Assembly: GCA_032717465.1 (NCBI GenBank)
Contig: CM064697.1
Location: 6,776,033 to 6,840,032 of the forward strand
DNA from: Coenobita brevimanus
Taxonomy: Eukaryota; Arthropoda; Malacostraca; Decapoda; Coenobitidae
Direction: 5' to 3'
DNA length: 64,000 nt
The notes below the pieces were generated by a model. It searched no databases. It had not been told where the DNA came from and saw nothing but the letters and a program-made list of their open reading frames with translations. The translations under genes were made by a program, and so were the position numbers. Positions within the stretch are counted from its first letter, which is position 1; every line of letters begins with the position of its first letter. This document shows positions 11,910 through 23,321 of this stretch, piece after piece.

Positions 11910-12350
11910 TCTAGAGAGCAAGAAAGTGAGTCAGAATAAAAGTGTGAAAAAATGCGGAAGTGAGTTGGTGTGAATAGTGTGAAAGTGTGGAAGACAGTGC
12001 GAAATAGTGTGAAAAGAAAAATGCGGAGCTGAATGAGTGTAAGGTGAAATACAGGGATGCCACGAGTACTTTAGAATACTGCGAAGAAATGTAAAAAAAA
12101 AAAAATGTTAGGGCACAATATTTACATTAAATAGAGAAAGTGAGAAAGTGGGTAAATAAAAAATAGGAAGACCATGGCAACACATGCAAAAAAGTGACAA
12201 AGTAAGCCTCTGTGAAAATATAAGAATACCACGAACACTTAACATTAAAGTAAAGATAAAGAAAGCAAGTCAGTGTAAACGAAAACGAAAGAACACAATG
12301 AATACTTTAATGCTGAGAAAAAGAGTCAGTGTGAAAGACATGTACGAGAT
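11910..12350 (+). repeat. Degenerate A-rich tandem repeat
   Basis: Segments of the type GAGTCAGTGTGAAA and ATACCACGAACACTTTA recur several times, spaced roughly 70-110 bp, with heavy substitution. This indicates an old, decayed tandem array and not a coding region. Confidence 0.45.
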
Positions 12351-13149
12351 GCAAATGGTTTCCTACGTACATCAGGAGCACCAAACATTCTACAGATACT
12401 CTTGAAACGAAACTATAAGGACAAGAAGAAACCACTTGAAAAAATCGAAGAACAGATGCTGAAACACAAAATACAAAAAAAGTGTGTAGGTATTGTGGAT
12501 GTGTAGATATTGTGGAAAGCAAGAACCACAGATTAACACCTGAAAACGAAAACACACAAGCCCAGAGGAAAATACATCTAAAACACAATGATATAAAACA
12601 CGGAACAGATAACACGGAAGGAGAAGACCGACCTCAAGGTGACAGGTAGCGAGAGAACGAGGAAAAACTGCAACACATATTGTATGCAGCCAGACACAGG
12701 CAAAAGAAACAATAAAAAGTCTGAAGAGACGGTAGGAGCTAAATTTATCCCTTATAAAGAGAATCTAACAGCGCGGAGGGCGAGAACAACATCTCATTTA
12801 TGTAACACTTTAAATAGAAGCCACATACAATAACAAAGGAGACAAACTGCAATACAGACACAAAACATGGAGCACATGAGGTGGAGAGCCAGAACCAACC
12901 TCGAAAAAAAAACTGTTAACGAGAGTACAAGGAAAACTAACACATTTTATACAAGCTGGGCACGTGCAACTTTAGTATAACTAATAAAAGGAATCCAGGC
13001 AGAAGAGGAGACAGAGACTGGAAAAGACAGGTACAAAACAAGAAACAGACAAGGTAGAAGGCAAGAAGCGAGAGGGGAAAGAGACTGGCAACCCGAGTAT
13101 TGACTGTCGTCCCCCTCCCCCGCCTCGAGTGCCGCCAAGAGCCTCAAAC

Positions 13150-13248
13150 CTTATTTCCCGCTATCGCCACTTCGACGGGGATCACACGAGTACCCTGCAG
13201 ATGCGCTACCCGATAACCCCCAGATGTGAGGATGGGCGTAAACAGACA
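13150..13248 (-). CDS. Candidate internal exon (99 nt), minus strand
   Basis: On the minus strand a pyrimidine-rich run (CCCTCTCCCTCTCCC, then GTTGATCCTGAG) precedes 13248. An open 33-codon frame in phase 0-0 reads CLFTPILTSGGYRVAHLQGT and continues VIPVEVAIAGNK, ending at AAG|GTTTGA. The composition is protein-like. Weak points are that GTTTGA is a poor donor, the acceptor is GAG, and the acceptor overlaps the first unit of the neighbouring minisatellite. GGGTAGCGCATCTGCAG inside it also resembles a tRNA D-arm, so a SINE head is an alternative reading. Confidence 0.17.
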
Positions 13249-13480
13249 CTCAGGATCAACCAGGGAGAGGGAGAGGGAGAAGGAAGGGGGGAGGGTCGGA
13301 AAGGACGAAACATTCAGAAAAAAGAAACTCCAGATCAACTAGAGAAAAGGAGGGACGAAAGGGTGCGAGCGCTTACAAACAGAAACTCCTGAGCAGCCAG
13401 AGAGAAAAGAAAAGGGAAGAGAAAGAAAACTCTCGAACAGAAACTCCAGATCAGTCAAGGAGTGTGGGAGGGAAGGAAGG
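13240..13480 (+). repeat. ~60-80 bp minisatellite, 4 degenerate copies
   Basis: The marker AACAGAAACTCCAGATCA, or a close variant, occurs near 13240, 13319, 13378 and 13436, each followed by a purine-rich GAGAGAAAAGG filler of variable length. Confidence 0.6.
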
Positions 13481-13489
13481 GAATTCTTT

Positions 13490-14419
13490 CAACGCCAAAG
13501 ATCGGATGGCACAGGCACGCATTCACAAGATCTGTCGTTACTCGTATTATGCTTAGTTTTACGTTCATTTTTGTCTTTAACTTTGCTGCTATAGGCGCCT
13601 TACACTAATCTCGGGTCGGAGACAAAGCTGTGTGTTTACATGCTGCTGTTAAACTCTTAGAGGTGATTGGATTTTTATTTTATTTATTCATTTTATCACA
13701 TATAAATAATCGCAACTACGATTACCTAGCCTGGGGACATCCATCGCCCTGCACACTCCTGGACTCAAAGGGATTAAAGTGGGCTTGCTTGTTACTGGTT
13801 TAACATATCACAATTACACACAAATCATGAAAGCATTCTGAACACATTCCCCAATAAACCACATACACTGACGTTCACTCATAGTTAAGTAACCATTTAA
13901 AGACAATGAACTATCTGCAATATTATTTTCATTACCCAAGCCATCGCTTAAAGGGATGTGGCAAAACTTAAAACCACTGTACCAGCAGCATTAGAACATT
14001 ACAGACACCTTCTCCACTATCACAGTTACAACCAGTCAAACACCTAACAAATCCCCAGCGAAATTATTATAATGATTTATTCCTCCTCCCAACACCAACA
14101 CCCCAATTAGCCTCTTCACAATATCATAAATTGACCACCAAACACACGCTCTGCAAATATATTAAAAACGACTACTCCCCCTACCACCACCACCACCACT
14201 ATCACCCTCTCCAAAACCACAACTTCCGCCCTCTCAACATTAATACATCCCCTGCAAAATAATTACATACGGCTACTACAAACACTAGAACATTATCATC
14301 AGTAAGAGACCTGTTGCAGCGATATGACCATAAAAACTATTAGAACTGCTCTTTGTCTAACTGAAGAAGTTTGGTGTTAATTGCCACTGTCTTGGAAATT
14401 AAATGTGATAAGTTATAAG

Positions 14420-14420
<1 letters not shown>
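13490..14420. other. AT-rich gene-free DNA
   Basis: Non-repetitive apart from a short ACC/CCA run near 14180-14200. No supported feature. Confidence 0.5.
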
Positions 14421-14514
<94 letters not shown>

Positions 14515-14517
14515 CGC
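14421..14517 (+). repeat. (TG)~43 followed by (CG)n
   Basis: Pure TG runs from 14421 to about 14506 and then directly into CGCGCGCGCGC. Alternating purine-pyrimidine steps of both kinds make this the best Z-DNA-forming segment in the window. Confidence 0.95.
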
Positions 14518-14699
14518 CAGTGTCATACCACCCACCTACACACCTGCTACACTAAGCCAGGCAAATAACCTGAACCTAACTTATCAAAGAGAACGAGCAT
14601 GGGATAGCCAAAATTGACCTCGTAAACCTCCAATTATTAGCAAATTAGCCGCGTCATGTATATCCCTGAGGCCATTCCCTTTAACACACTAATAACATA

Positions 14700-16640
14700 A
14701 AGTCTCCTCGCAGGCACTCACCTCGAATCGCCCTCTCACCATCTATTAACAGCATCACTAACACGTCTTTTATAGGCTGAATAAAATCGCCTGAAGGAAC
14801 TGAGAATAAAATCGTCCGAAGAAATTAATGAGAATAAAATCGTCTGAAGGAATTAATGAGAAATAATCATAATCCATTCACTACCAAACCTCTCTTACGC
14901 CGAATGAAATCGCCGAGATGAGGTTAAAATAAAACAAGTAACGCCCTGGCAATGAAGAAATTAATGGAAACTGGTTGTGCACTCATCACTACAAGGTCCC
15001 TCTTAAGCTGAATAAAATCGTCTGGCGGTAGTAACAACACAGCTTGAAGGACGCCCTGATAGTAAAGGAATTAAATAAAGTACTGGTTTTCCCGGTACGT
15101 CAATAATCATCCACTTCATATCGTAAGGGACACTCCCACTCAATAATTTCTTTACACATCTGGGGTTCCAAACTAATGAAGCGAGATTCCATGCCATTTA
15201 CTTACTGCTGATTGGCTAAGCATGATATTACCATGTTAAGACGCAGTTCTGGGACTGTGCAAAGGAATTACTGACCGAACCTGTACACTACCCCACCACC
15301 CTCACCACACGCCAACATCTTCAGCCAAACCCTCATAAATGGCCAACGCTACGACATAACCTGCTTATGCCGGCACATGACTTCCCCGGTACAAGAGGCG
15401 CTGCAAGAGGATGAAACCAACCTTATATTTCCACATCCCTGATACGGGCACAGACTAAGGCACGCTACATATCTATCCCACGACATTCTTCCAAAAACTT
15501 ATACTTGGAAACATTTAAACCCGGTGCAATGACGACAGCGAGGATATTTTTTGCAGGCTAAAGGGTTTATGGAAAATACTGAAATAGGTGCAGCACAGTG
15601 TATTAAGCAAAAGCGATACCGCAAAGACTGAAGGTGTAAGAATATTAAAATAAACGCTTCATTGCGATGTCGTCTTTCCTGTTTTTCCACTGTCCGACTA
15701 TTTTGTTGATGTTACTAGAAATACTATGCATTCCCGTTTCCTACAATTCACTTAAGGATAACTCACACCACCACGGGCCGAGGAGTTCAAAGTGAGGCTG
15801 CAGTTCTTTACTCTCTGATAAGCTTGATAAAATCGTCTGGCGTTAGTATGAACCAAATATAAAAGCGAATCGTGCAGGAAGGGTTGATGAAGCTTATTTT
15901 CAACCCTCTGGCCAGGATGGGTCTTTGCTAAGCTGAATAAAACTGCATTTCGATAGTATAAACAAAGCAACAAAGACGTCCTCACACTGAAAAGGCTATT
16001 CTCCAGTCTCCCTCTGCACCCTCTCCACTACACCGCACATAAAAGATAACCGGCAGTACCACAGGAAGGGGAGGTCACAGGGAGGCCTCATTTATTGCTT
16101 TCCTACGAGCTGTCTCCCCTAAGCTGAATATGATTATCAAATGGAAGCATGAATGTTACGAAGAAGACGCCATGGTATTGCAGGATATAACTGTAGACTA
16201 TTAATAATCTCATCATAAATCAGAAGTTTCCAAATTCGTCCGGTAGTAGCTGGATCTAAACATTAAAGACGCCGCGACACACTATGGATAAACTGTCTAA
16301 CATTCCCTATGCAACCCAAGCCCCAGGAGTTGATTTGGGAGGGGTGCGTTAATAAAAATTATATCATCTCTTCACTCTAAGACGTGTTCCATAAGCCGAA
16401 TAAAATCTTTAGTTAGCAGCATGAGTACAAACGATAACGATTTGAAGGGGTTATTTTTCTATTTTATTTTCACATCCCAACCCACCACACAACAAGCCCC
16501 AGGAGCGGAAAGGAAATCTGCATTAATCCATTCAGTAAGAGAAGCTTCCCTTACGCAAAAACAAAATCACCAGTAAACATAACAAATACTACACAAATAA
16601 CGCTATCATATTCAAGGTGACAATTTTCTACCTCCCCTTT
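14700..16640 (+). repeat. Cluster of direct copies of the GAATAAAATCG element
   Basis: Cores related to AGCTGAATAAAATCGTCTGG lie in one orientation near 14776, 14803, 14831, 14899, 15005, 15820, 15929, 16119, 16392 and (decayed) 16549. Many are preceded by a TCTCTTAAG-like segment and followed by GGTAGTAACAAC-like sequence and then an ACGCC or GACGCC segment. Flanking CAAGCCCCAGGAG and GCATTAATCC segments also recur at 16318 and 16493. The cluster looks like a decayed tandem amplification of the dispersed unit. The 15050-15810 interval between copies is unique and gene-free. Confidence 0.7.
14776..14858 (+). repeat. Core triplication, 25-28 bp unit
   Basis: Three consecutive copies of AATAAAATCGTCTGAAGG plus AATTAATGAG (variants) at 14781, 14806 and 14832. 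Only the core of the dispersed element has been tandemly amplified here. Confidence 0.8.
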
Positions 16641-17465
16641 GGCCGCAGTAGCCTACCACAAAAACCATGAGAGTCGCGAGGGAGGCTGCATTAATCCCAG
16701 TGACGGAGAGAAGGGGAGGGAAACAGTACGAGGGGGACTGTCTGCTGGGCACTATTTGGTGGAGCAAATTAAAGGAAAGTTAATTGGTGGGGGAGGGTTA
16801 ATGTTTTGGCCGGTGTGTGAGGAGGGAAGCTGGATGGGAAAGGGAGAGGAAGAACAAGTAGAAAGATAAGGGTGGGGAAGTGGAGGAGGGTGGAGGAGGG
16901 AAAGAAATGGAGAAGAGGTGGATTAGGGAAAGAAAGAGACGAGACGAGAAGAAGAGGAAATGGGAAAGGGAGATAAAGAGGGGATGAAAAGAAAAGGGTG
17001 AGAAAGTGGAAGAGGGAAAAAGGGGAAGAGGAAATGAAAAGGAGAGAGAGGAGGTGGTGAGGGAGATAAAGGAGGAGACGAGAGGAGGTAGAGGAGGAAC
17101 TGGGAAAGATGGAACGATTGGAGACGAGGTAGAAAAGTGAGATAAAGAGATGCAGGAGAGTAGGTGGAAGTGTAGAAGAGAAGCAGAGAGAAAAGGAGGC
17201 GGAAAAGTGACAGAATGGGAGAGAGAAGGGGAGATGGAAGAAGAAAGGGAAGGAAAAAGAATGGAGAGAGGAAACTCGAGGAAGGATGGTAAGCGAGATG
17301 GGAAAGCAGGAAAATGGAAGAGGAAAAGGGAAGAAGAGAGGGAACGGAAGATACAGAGAGGCAGAAAGAGTTGTGGGAATATTGAATGTGAATGAGAGCT
17401 GTTGGAGAGGGAACTGTGAAGGGAGAGGGAGAAAGGGGAGGAAAGCAAAGCAGGAGTGGGTGAAA

Positions 17466-17498
<33 letters not shown>

Positions 17499-17505
17499 CA
17501 TACGA
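16640..17505 (+). other. Purine-rich tract with (GA)n
   Basis: GGGGAGG/GAAGAGG-type low-complexity DNA ending in (GA)~14 at 17468-17496. The long minus frames opposite (up to 246 codons of Ser/Leu/Pro/Phe) come from stop depletion. Confidence 0.85.
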
Positions 17506-17538
17506 GCATACATATGAAAATGGATCAACAAAACAGTG

Positions 17539-17539
<1 letters not shown>

Positions 17540-17583
<44 letters not shown>

Positions 17584-17640
17584 CATCTTCATCATCATCA
17601 TCATCATCAACACCGCCACCACTATCATCATCAACATTAC
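17540..17640 (+). repeat. (ATC)n microsatellite
   Basis: ATC repeats at 17540-17583 and 17587-17610, trailing into degenerate ACC/ATC. The +1 frame would give poly-His or poly-Ile but has no gene context. Purine-rich DNA resumes from 17745 to 18220. Confidence 0.93.
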
Positions 17641-18237
17641 ATTTCGCACGGGGTGTCTCTAAAACTGAAGAGCAGAGAAATAAGGAAAATTTTATATTGG
17701 ATTAACCACACTTAAGCCCCCCTACCCCCCAAAAAAAAATCTTCAAAAAAATCAAAGAAATTAATATAAAACGAAAGAAGTGATGGGGAAAGAAAACGAG
17801 CATATAAGAAGGGGCGACTAAAGAGGAGCGCTTGACGTAGGAATTTTGAGTGGGAATGAAATAACGGGGCGGGTAAGCGAGTGGAATAATGGCGGGGGCG
17901 AAAGATTGCAGGGAATGCCGGAGAGAGAGAATATGGTTGCGGAAAAAAATGAGGAAAAAAAAAAGAAAGACGGAGGAGAGAACAATGGAGGAAAGAGGGA
18001 GAGAGAGAGAGAGAAGGTATGTGAAAGGAAAAAAAAAGGAGTGAAAAGGAATGGAGAGAAGGCACGTGCAGGGGAAAGATGGATCAACAAAGAAAGGAGA
18101 GAAAAATAATGATAATGAGAGAAGGCATGTTAAGAGCGAAGAATAATATGACAGAAGAATCATACAAGAGAATGAACACGCGTAAAAAGGTGGTAAAGGA
18201 GATCAGATGAGGACAGACCAATGGACATTTATATGAA

Positions 18238-18329
18238 CATCATCATCATCATAATTTTCTTCTTCCTCCTCCTCCTCATCATCATCATCATCATCATCAT
18301 TATCATTATCATCATCATCATCATCATCA
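18238..18329 (+). repeat. (ATC)n / (TCC)n compound microsatellite
   Basis: ATC units, then TTCTTCCTCCTCC, then ATC again with a few TATC variants. It has the same motif as the array 700 bp upstream. Confidence 0.93.
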
Positions 18330-18494
18330 ACATGCCTCTTTTGGTCAACTGCAGAGCCAAGGAAGTTACAAACATAACAAAAATGAAAGTTAGCAAAAAG
18401 ATTGGCTGGTCGAATATGGAAGTAGGCGAGGGCATGCTAGAAAGAGCAGAGGAAGGCGAGAAAGTTCGACTTTAAAATTATAAGAAGTGTCGAT

Positions 18495-18582
18495 AAAAAA
18501 AAAAAAAAAAAAAAAAAAGCAAGAAAGATCGAATACAGAAGGCAGAATGACTAACAATAAAACAAGATACTAAATAAAATAC

Positions 18583-18644
<62 letters not shown>
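18495..18644 (+). repeat. Poly-A run and (AT)~30
   Basis: A run of about 24 A at 18495-18518 and (TA)~30 at 18585-18644. Confidence 0.95.
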
Positions 18645-18647
<3 letters not shown>

Positions 18648-18868
18648 AAAACGCCAGAAACTATGAGATGAAAAGAAGAATGGATGGGAGAAAGAACACT
18701 GGCAGTAAAGATGGTAATAATGTGAGAGAGTGAATAAAGTAAGAGGCTGATAAAGAAGATGCTGACAGAGCTAAGAATATACAACAAGGAAAGAATAAGA
18801 AACGAGACCGAGGATTGAAGTGTGGGGGAATGGGAGATGGTAACGCAATGGAGGCAACAAGAAAAGCA

Positions 18869-18871
<3 letters not shown>

Positions 18872-18931
<60 letters not shown>
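18872..18931 (+). repeat. (GA)~30 microsatellite
   Basis: Uninterrupted AG/GA. The following 18960-19080 is GTGGTGTG-rich and degenerate. Confidence 0.97.
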
Positions 18932-18934
<3 letters not shown>

Positions 18935-19284
18935 AGGGAGTTCCTGGGCCTTTCGGATAATGCCACTTGTGTGTTGTGTTATGGGAGGGTGATTTAACGT
19001 GGTGTGGTGTGATGGTGCAGTGTGGTGGTATGACGTAGTGTGCTGTGGTGTAGTGGTGCGTCGGTAAAGTGTGCTGAAGATAAGCACTTCCTTTCAGGAA
19101 ATCATTAGGAAGAGACAGACGTACAGGGTCGCTCCCCACCTACAAATAAATCAGGATAAATTAGGAAATACGTGATAAGGCAATAACGGAAGGTTGTGAA
19201 CGAGACAAACTGCAAGAGGCAAACGAAGGAGAAAGAGAGAAAAAAAAAGTCAGTTTCGTGCATTTACTACTTTAACTTCTTTAT

Positions 19285-19460
19285 TATTATATTCATGCTA
19301 CCACCTGACGATCTGACTCAGCTTTGGGTTAATCTCTCACTGAAAGGGAGTTAAAAAAGTCTCCATTATCTCTTTCAGCAGAGGCGAGATCTCCCAAAAT
19401 CGTCTGGTTAACAGCAAAAGAGATTAAAATGAAGTTATTATGGTGAAGGGGTAAACCCAT
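19285..19460. repeat. Palindromic copy of the GAATAAAATCG element
   Basis: The left arm reads CTACCACCTGACGATCTGAC then TCAGCTTTGGGTTAA. The right arm reads GATCTCCCAAAATCGTCTGG then TTAACAGCAAAAG and ends GTGAAGGGGTAAACC. The centre has the usual GGGAGTTAA and CTCTTTCA segments. The arms are diverged but in the expected inverted order. Confidence 0.6.
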
Positions 19461-19466
19461 TCAACG

Positions 19467-19494
19467 GTGTGTGTGTGTGTGTGTGTGTGTGTGT
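19467..19494 (+). repeat. (GT)n microsatellite
   Basis: About 14 GT units immediately beside the palindromic element. Confidence 0.95.
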
Positions 19495-20982
19495 ATTCTT
19501 GCAGCTTTCAGACAATTCTATTATATATAAAGAAAAACTGCTCGTACTGGAACTGTACAAGTAATCCCTCAAGTACAAAGCCTCTCAGAAACTAACGAAA
19601 ATCATATGACGTTAGCAAGAAGAAAACAAGAAGGTCGTCCTAGTGTTGAAGGGTTTAATGAAGAGGATATAAGTCAAACACACGAAGAGAAAAAGATCAG
19701 AAGAAAGGAATACGATTAAAAAAAAATGAAAGGAAGAAAGACCGATGGGACAAAACTGCGAAGGAAAAAGAAATGATCCAGGAAATCTGATGAAAGCGTT
19801 GATATACATGCAACACTAGGATAGGGAAGATGAATATAACATGAAGTAAGGAATGACAAACAGGGGAAAAGAGGGAGAAAACAAACACAGTGAAAAGGGA
19901 GTGGAAAAGAAAATTATCATGCAGTTATGAGAAAAGATTAATGTACTAACTGAAAAGGGAAAATTAAGAAGCATTACTATACATTAAAAAAAAGATAAAG
20001 AGACGAACAAGGAAAAGATGAAGCGAAGGGTAAGAATGATTATATAGAAGAAAGACCCAGAAGCAAAAGGGAAGAGACAACAAATTGGAGCAAGGAGATG
20101 AAAGCCGCGGGAGAAAGATACAAGCTAGACTATGAAAAGGAAAAGGGAGAAAATGAGATGAAGGGAGTAAAGACACAGCACGAGAATGAAATTAGGAGCA
20201 GATGAGGAGAGGGGAATAAAAACTGAAACAAGGAAGCAGAGAAGTGGAAATGAAGAGAATGAAGAGGAAGATTACAGCAACACAATAAGAATAAAGGAGG
20301 AACATGAAACAAAAAAAAAAAAAAAAAGGAAAGACAAGGCACTGAAACAAGGGGATACAGGGCACAAATGACAGGGGAAGAAGATGGAAGAGAACAGAAT
20401 GATTAAAAAAAGGAGAAAACGGTTCAATGTATGAGAGGAAATAAGAGAGAAGAGAATGACTGAAAAGGAAAATGATATCTCAAGTAAAAGACAGAGGCGA
20501 CACAACCAAGTTAAACAAGCGGACAGGGAAGAGGCATGACAGAGGAGGAGGAGAGAGGGAGAGAAAAGGACGCGAGGCAAGGATGAGGCAAGGGAGGATG
20601 CCAGCAAGGCGGAGTGAGACAGGATGGGGGGGAGGGGGGAGTAATGAAAGGGAGTATGAATGAAGAGGATAAGGGGAGGGAGAAGGTAAGGGAATGAGGG
20701 AGGGTGGGAGAGGAGTGAGCAGAAAGAGAGAGAGAGAGGAATTGGGAGTATAGAATGAGGGAAGGGAAAAGGGGAATGTAGGGAAAGGAGGGGTGGGGGT
20801 TCATGGGATGAAAAGAAGGGGAGGAGGGACGAGGAAAGAAGCAGGGGAGGACGATGGAAGAGGGGGGGGGACGAGGGAAGAGAGAGGGGGGGTGCGGGGG
20901 CGGAGATTGGGAGGGGGGAGAGGTTAGGAGCTCCCCCTGGACCTGTGCCAGCCACACGGAGGAGACGAAAGGCACATACATA

Positions 20983-21430
20983 GGAGGAGGAGGAGGAGGA
21001 GGAGATCTGAAAGAAAAAAAGTATACCGAGAATGAGGAGACGGGGAACACTAAGAAGGAGGGGATTTCGATGGAGGAGAGGAAAGGGAAAGTGGAGCTGG
21101 AAGAGGAGAAGGAAGAGCAAAACCGAAGGAGAAAGGACAGGGCTGTGGAAGAAGAGGAGATGAGGTATACTGGGAAGAAGATGTAAGGAAGGAAAGTGAA
21201 GCCTATGGTGGAGGAAGAGGGACGGGGGAAGGCCATAGGACACGGCAGCTGGAGGAGGAGGAGGAGGAGGAGGAAGAGGAGGAGGAGGAGGAGAAAAGCC
21301 AAATGGGAAAGATAAATGATGATGATGATGACGATGATGATAATGATAAGGGGAAAGAAGAGCAACAGCAGCTGCAGCAGCAGCAGCAGCACCAGTGGCG
21401 GCAGTAACAGCAGCAACAACAGCAAGAGTA
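20983..21430 (+). repeat. Trinucleotide microsatellites (AGG, GAT, CAG)
   Basis: (AGG)n at 20983-21003 and 21250-21295, (GAT)n at 21317-21341, and (CAG)n with CAA variants at 21366-21430. These triplets lie within the purine tract. Confidence 0.9.
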
Positions 21431-22669
21431 TGGGTAGAAGGAACAGAAGGAGAAAGAGTTTGTGGAAGTGGAACGGGAGGAGGAGGAAGATACAAAGGAG
21501 AGGAAGAGATGATAAGGAGAGAGAATATGACCGAGGAGGAGAGGAAGATAATTGGAAGAGATAATACATGAGGATATTACGAGACAGGGAATAGCTGGAG
21601 CTGGAATAGGTGGAGAGGAGGAAGAGGAAGAAGGAAAAAGAACAAGGGACAAGATGGAGTGGAGGGAGAAGAAAAAGGGAAGAGGAACATGACGATGGAG
21701 AAGAGGGGGAAAGAAAGATGGAACAGGAACATGGTGGAAAGTGTGAAGAGGAATAAAGAGGGACAAGGGGTTAGATGAGGGGGGTGAAGGAAGAAGAAAT
21801 AAGAGAAACAAGGAATTATACAGAGGGAATGAAAGGAGGATGAATTGGAGTAAGATGAACATGGGATTATGTGGAATTATGGACTGCAGGGAGAACAGAG
21901 GGAGATAAGGAACAAATTATGTGGAGAGGAAAAGAGGAAAAGAAGAGGATCAAGGAACAAGGTGGAGGGGGTGGAAAGGCAGAAGGAACACTAATTAGGA
22001 ACCAGGTAGAGAAGATAAATAAGAGGAGGGAAGAGGAACTGGGAGCTACGTGGAGAAAGTGAATAAGAAGAAGGAAAAAGGAAGAGGGGCAAGAAGAATG
22101 AAATAAGAGAAGGGAGAAGATTACTTGGGGGCAAAGAAAGAAGAGGAATGTCGTATTTCAGTGAAGAGGAACAGCAGCATGACAGAAGAATGAGGAAGCG
22201 GAGGAGGGCAAGAAATTCGGAGCAGGAGACTAAAAGGCAGCGATTCGCGTCAGGGGATGTATGGAAGATGGAGAGGAAAACTAACAGGTCAAAAGATACA
22301 TATAGGAGGACTGAGGTATAGAAGCGGAAAAGAGAGATTAAGAGGGAGGGATACGCATAAGAGGAATGAAGTATAAAGGAGGAAGAGGAAGACTAACTGA
22401 AGAGATTCGCGTTAAGAGGACTAAAATATGGCAAGAAAAATAACAAGACGCCTTTAAGACGGCTGAGGTACATGAAGCGGAATAGGACGAGTAGGAGAAA
22501 AAAAATGAACGAAAACTAGAGGAACAAAAGAATAAGAGCTTAGTAAACAGAAGGAGAATATGAAACTAACAACATGATATTCTATACGATTAAATATGAG
22601 AATAAGTCAGAAGCGATTAATTTTTAGGACTTAAAGGAAAATTAGTCTAAGAGAAGAGGATGTCAAAAA

Positions 22670-22735
22670 ACAGACAGACAGACAGATAGGTACAGATAGA
22701 TAGATAGAAAAATAGGTAGATAAATAAATAAATAA
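22670..22735 (+). repeat. (GACA)n-(GATA)n-(AATA)n compound
   Basis: CAGACAGACAGACAGATAGG passes into GATAGATA and then AAATAAATAAATA, a stepwise decay series of tetranucleotides. Confidence 0.9.
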
Positions 22736-23276
22736 AACTGGAAGAGACGGAGAGAAAGGAAAGGGTAGGTAAAAGATAAAGGAAAGGAAAGGGAAGGAGG
22801 GTTGAAGCAAGAGAAGTGAAGCGAAGGAGTAGGAGGAAGAGGATTTGAGAATAAAGAACAAGGGTGAGGGAGAGGAATACTAGACGCAAACGGGGAGAAG
22901 CGAGAGAAAAGGATGAACTGCTAATAAGAAAATTGAAACACTGGATAAAGATGAGAACAATATAACAACATAGAGAAAAGAGATAATAAATATATGGTAG
23001 AGAAACAGTAGGGGAAAAATGTGTTAATATTACAGAAGCCAGATTAAAAAAAAAAAAAAATCCCCAAGAAATGACTACGGAAAGAGCGAGTAAAGATGGA
23101 AAAAGAAAAAAAAAAAGATGATGGGAATGAGTCACGGTAAGAGAAGGTAGAAACGGTGTGACAAAAGAAAGGAAATTTTATGTACTGTGTAAGAAAACGG
23201 GTGTCATGAAAAAAGGGAAATACTATGCAGAAACGGGCCAAAAAAAATGATGTGGATGAGAGTGGTGTACAAGGTG

Positions 23277-23279
<3 letters not shown>

Positions 23280-23318
<39 letters not shown>
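23280..23318 (+). repeat. (GA)n microsatellite
   Basis: About 19 uninterrupted GA units inside the purine tract. Confidence 0.96.

Positions 23319-23321
<3 letters not shown>

Noticed and set aside
16640..16694. Possible minus exon behind the 16.7-17.5 kb purine tract (acceptor GATTAATGCAG, donor GGGGAG|GTAGAA)
   Set aside because: The GCATTAATCC border word recurs in the neighbouring element cluster, so this is more likely a repeat edge.
17540..18329. Poly-His and poly-Ile frames
   Set aside because: Direct translation of ATC microsatellites.
20930..20980. Non-purine island inside the purine megatract, with a minus CAG acceptor-like site
   Set aside because: The pyrimidine run before the AG is broken by GTGTGGCTGG and no donor follows nearby.
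20272..21495. 407-codon minus frame rich in Ser/Pro/Leu/His
   Set aside because: It lies opposite purine low-complexity DNA. A pyrimidine-rich strand lacks stops, and no domain, splice or promoter support exists.
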